Below, one piece after another: positions 61,792 to 64,000 of a stretch of 64,000 bases of DNA. The stretch is from Cellvibrionaceae bacterium. GTDB lineage: Bacteria; Pseudomonadota; Gammaproteobacteria; Pseudomonadales; Cellvibrionaceae. Location of the stretch: assembly GCA_021151825.1 (NCBI GenBank), contig JAGKWQ010000001.1, positions 992,001 through 1,056,000 of the forward strand, given 5' to 3'. The translations under genes were made by a program, and so were the position numbers. The notes beneath the pieces were generated by a model that was not told the origin of the DNA, did no database searches, and was given only the letters and a program-made list of their open reading frames with translations. How positions within the stretch are numbered: position 1 is the stretch's first letter; every line of letters begins with the position of its first letter.

Positions 61792-63282
61792 ATGAATCGT
61801 TTAAACAAAAACTTGTTGTCACAGTTACCCAAAGATATTGCTTTACCACAATATAATCGCGCCGAATTAGTACCGGGAATAGTGCATTTGGGTATAGGCG
61901 CGTTTCATCGCGCGCATCAGGCGTTTTACACAGAAGCAGTATTAAATCAATTCGGTGGCAATTGGGGAATTATTGGCAGCAGCTTGCGCTCGGCAAGTGT
62001 TCGCGATCAATTGGTACCGCAAGATTGTTTATATACATTAGTTGAGCGTTCCAGTGATGGTGAAAAACTGCAGATTATCGGTGCAGTAACCGATACGCTT
62101 GTTGGCCCGGAAAATCCCGCTGCATTGGTTGCAGCAATCGCACAACCCAACATTAAAATTGTTTCATTAACTGTGACTGAAAAAGGTTATTGCCATGATC
62201 CCGCAACCGGCAACTTGAATGAAACCCATCCGGATATTATTCACGACCTGCAAAATCTGGATACCCCCGTTTCTGCTATCGGCTTTATTGTCGCCGGATT
62301 AAAACAACGTTATGAAAATAAACAGAAAGCATTTACTGCACTGAGTTGCGACAATCTACCCAACAATGGCGAAGTATTGGAAAAAGTAGTCCTGCAATTC
62401 GCACAAAAAATTTCTCCTGCATTAGCCGATTGGATTAAAGCCAACGCCACATTCCCCAGCACAATGATCGACCGCATTGTTCCCGCCACTACTGACGATG
62501 ATCGTCGCGATATTGAAGCGCGCCTGAGTATTAATGGTGAAAGTGTGCGCGACGAAGGCATGGTGGTATGTGAACCTTTCTCACAATGGGTAGTAGAAGA
62601 TAAATTTGCAGATGGTCGCCCCGAATGGGAAAAAGTTGGCGTGCTTTTAGTAAACGATGTACGTGTGTTTGAAAAAATTAAACTGCGCTTATTAAATGGT
62701 GCTCACTCCACCATGGCATATACTGGCTATCTTTCTGGTTTTCAATACATTAGCGAAGTCATGGAGCAACCGGCATTTGTCAATCTGGTAACAACTTATA
62801 TGGCACGCGAAGCAGGTGAAACTGTAGTCGCGCCAGCCGGTTTTGATATTGAAGCGTATAAGCAACAATTGCGCGACCGTTTTTCCAATAAAGCTCTCAA
62901 ACATCGCACCTGGCAAATTGCGATGGACGGCTCACAAAAACTGCCGCAACGTTTATTGGAAACGTTGCGTGAACAATTAGCAGGCAATGGCAATATTGAT
63001 ATTCTTTGTTTGGGCGTCGCCGCCTGGATTCGTTATGTATCCGGAGTAGATGAACAAGGCCAGACGATTGAAGTTTCTGATCCGCTTGCAAAAGAATTGC
63101 GCGCGACCTGCGATGCAAATCAGGGCAATCCTGCAGCAACGGTCAAAGCCATTGTGAGCATTCAAAAAGTATTTGGTACTGATTTAATTGATGAGGCACG
63201 TTTTATTCAGACTACAACCCAATGGCTGGAGCGTTTTTACAACAAAGGGGTATTAACCTCCATACAAGAATCCTTCCAATAA
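61792..63282 (+). CDS. uxuB: Mannonate/altronate-type oxidoreductase (UxuB-like)
   Basis: A ~496-residue polyol-specific long-chain dehydrogenase (mannitol dehydrogenase family), strongly like E. coli UxuB: V-H-L-G-I-G-A-F-H-R-A-H-Q-A, V-S-L-T-V-T-E-K-G-Y-C, F-P-S-T-M-I-D-R-I-V-P-A-T, K-L-R-L-L-N-G-A-H-S (catalytic Lys-x5-H region) and R-T-W-Q-I-A-M-D-G-S-Q-K-L-P-Q-R-L-L. UxuB reduces fructuronate to mannonate with NADH; UxaB does the analogous tagaturonate-to-altronate step. Because uxaA is nearby and uxuA is not, this enzyme could serve tagaturonate here. The ORF extends to 61777, but ATG 61792 is the natural start. Divergent from kdgK. Confidence 0.9.
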   Translation: MNRLNKNLLSQLPKDIALPQYNRAELVPGIVHLGIGAFHRAHQAFYTEAVLNQFGGNWGIIGSSLRSASVRDQLVPQDCLYTLVERSSDGEKLQIIGAVTDTLVGPENPAALVAAIAQPNIKIVSLTVTEKGYCHDPATGNLNETHPDIIHDLQNLDTPVSAIGFIVAGLKQRYENKQKAFTALSCDNLPNNGEVLEKVVLQFAQKISPALADWIKANATFPSTMIDRIVPATTDDDRRDIEARLSINGESVRDEGMVVCEPFSQWVVEDKFADGRPEWEKVGVLLVNDVRVFEKIKLRLLNGAHSTMAYTGYLSGFQYISEVMEQPAFVNLVTTYMAREAGETVVAPAGFDIEAYKQQLRDRFSNKALKHRTWQIAMDGSQKLPQRLLETLREQLAGNGNIDILCLGVAAWIRYVSGVDEQGQTIEVSDPLAKELRATCDANQGNPAATVKAIVSIQKVFGTDLIDEARFIQTTTQWLERFYNKGVLTSIQESFQ

Positions 63283-63381
63283 CCCGTAGGGGCGCAATTT
63301 ATTGCGCCCTGTTTTTTTAGGATTTATCTCCCCAACCAAAAAGGTACAATAAGAGGGCGCAATAACTTGCGCCCCTACAGG
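63283..63381. repeat. Paired GGGGCGCAA palindromes downstream of uxuB
   Basis: GGGCGCAA-TTTA-TTGCGCCC followed by TGTTTTTTT (63290-63320), and GGGCGCAA-TAAC-TTGCGCCC (63355-63374). The outer CCCGTAGGGGCGCAA (63283-63297) and TTGCGCCCCTACAGG (63367-63381) pair at 14 of 15 positions. The first acts as terminator of uxuB. The whole looks like a dispersed palindromic repeat. Confidence 0.75.
63290..63320 (+). terminator. Rho-independent terminator of uxuB
   Basis: Perfect 8-base stem GGGCGCAA/TTGCGCCC followed by TGTTTTTTT, eight bases after the stop codon. Confidence 0.88.
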
Positions 63382-63405
63382 TCATATTCATTCTGAGAGG
63401 AAAAA

Positions 63406-64000
63406 ATGATTTTCCGTAATGTGAATTCAATTATTGCGCTCATTTTTTCGCTGTTTTTTATCTCAAGCTGTGCAACACAACCGTATGCTGACTACGATGC
63501 AATAGTTAATGCATCTACAAAACCCTCTGCAAAACATTTCACCAGTATTCAAGCTGCGCTGGAGGCTGCGCCCACAGTTACCAAAAAGCCTTACCGGATT
63601 TTTATTGCGCCAGGCGATTACTATGAAAAAATTACTATCGCCAAACCCAATATCCATTTAATGGGCGCTGACAAAAAAATCACCCGGATTTTTTACAATG
63701 CCTATGCCGGCCAACAATCTACCGACACCGGTGTAACCAAAGGGCAAATATGGGGAACATCAGGTTCCGCCACATTGACTATTCGTGCAGCCAATATCCA
63801 TATACAAGGGTTGACGATTGAAAATACTTTCGATTTCCTTGCCAACGATGCGCTCGCCAATGATGACTCCAGACGCATTGCCAACACCCAGGCCGTTGCG
63901 CTACATCTGGATAATGGCAGCGACCGTTTTCTAGCGCGCGATGTGCGTTTGCTCGGCTATCAAGACACATTATTTGTGAATGCCGGGCGTAGCTGGTTTG
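63406..64000 (+). CDS. CE8 pectin methylesterase, lipoprotein, truncated by window end
   Basis: Only the first ~198 codons are in the window; the frame remains open to base 64000. Start ATG at 63406 with AGAGGA six bases upstream. Lipobox L-F-F-I-S-S-C-A after a hydrophobic leader. The right-handed beta-helix esterase signatures appear: F-T-S-I-Q-A-A-L-E-A-A-P, A-P-G-D-Y-Y-E-K-I, G-L-T-I-E-N-T-F, Q-A-V-A-L-H-L-D-N and Y-Q-D-T-L-F-V-N. The catalytic Asp pair lies partly in the visible D-T-L motif. By family it demethylates pectin, making it accessible to polygalacturonase such as the GH28 enzyme here. Confidence 0.93.
   Translation, partial: MIFRNVNSIIALIFSLFFISSCATQPYADYDAIVNASTKPSAKHFTSIQAALEAAPTVTKKPYRIFIAPGDYYEKITIAKPNIHLMGADKKITRIFYNAYAGQQSTDTGVTKGQIWGTSGSATLTIRAANIHIQGLTIENTFDFLANDALANDDSRRIANTQAVALHLDNGSDRFLARDVRLLGYQDTLFVNAGRSWF

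Noticed and set aside
1..64000. CRISPR array, tRNA or rRNA genes, prophage
   Set aside because: No regularly spaced repeats, no tRNA cloverleaf that I could recognise, and no phage or transposase genes were seen.

Overview
The window looks like a chromosomal segment of a plant-polysaccharide-degrading gammaproteobacterium, most likely Cellvibrio or a close relative. That placement rests on pseudomonad-type housekeeping genes (ubiE-ubiJ-ubiB, class I fructose-bisphosphatase, class IIA aldolase), several large TonB-dependent outer-membrane receptors, lipoprotein glycoside hydrolases, PEP-CTERM proteins and numerous c-di-GMP proteins. It is inferred from protein resemblance recalled from memory, not from a search. 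No rRNA, tRNA, CRISPR array, prophage or insertion-sequence transposase was found.

Layout. 1-1112: the 3' part of a HAMP-PAS-GGDEF cyclase. 1125-4570: a LacI-type operator palindrome, a possible small ORF, then tpiA, fba and fbp, all on the plus strand. 4669-12789 (minus): a very large thioester alpha-2-macroglobulin lipoprotein and an Orn/Lys/Arg decarboxylase. 13133-15472 (minus): two tandem PEP-CTERM paralogs and a small secreted protein with a phospholipase-A2-like Cys-Cys-x-x-His-Asp motif. 15597-20786 (plus): ubiE, ubiJ, ubiB, then a DUF2157/DUF4824-type membrane pair. 20962-25894: a REC-GGDEF-EAL regulator followed by a MASE1 hybrid histidine kinase. 26069-34883: a galactan/galactose locus (galT, galK, TonB receptor, GH53 endo-galactanase, GH2 beta-galactosidase). 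34924-36358: a GNAT acetyltransferase and a small membrane protein. 36435-43887: two paralogous TonB receptors, one with an N-terminal signalling (STN) domain, divergent from a FecI-type sigma factor and a FecR-type anti-sigma factor. 44009-44986: a third PEP-CTERM protein and a DUF6150-like protein.

45382-64000 is a pectin/uronate catabolic region: kduD, kduI, a DUF4861-GH105 fusion lipoprotein, a TonB receptor and a GH28 polygalacturonase on the minus strand; divergently uxaA, then pntAA-pntAB-pntB and a VOC protein; then kdgK (minus), a uxuB-like reductase (plus) and the start of a CE8 pectin methylesterase cut by the window end. Together these would de-esterify and cut pectin outside the cell, import oligomers through the TonB receptor, finish them in the envelope, and convert unsaturated and saturated uronates to 2-keto-3-deoxygluconate and its phosphate. 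Transhydrogenase may balance the NADH/NADPH demand of the dehydrogenases.

The points most worth a second look are the 801-bp divergent region 54405-55205 (several LacI-like operators plus an orphan rho-independent terminator with two upstream hairpins, possibly an sRNA or attenuated leader), the DUF4861-GH105 fusion, the PLA2-like secreted protein, a perfect 28-bp inverted repeat bounding a ~180-bp element at 60387-60568, and REP-like palindromes that run into the ubiJ coding end.
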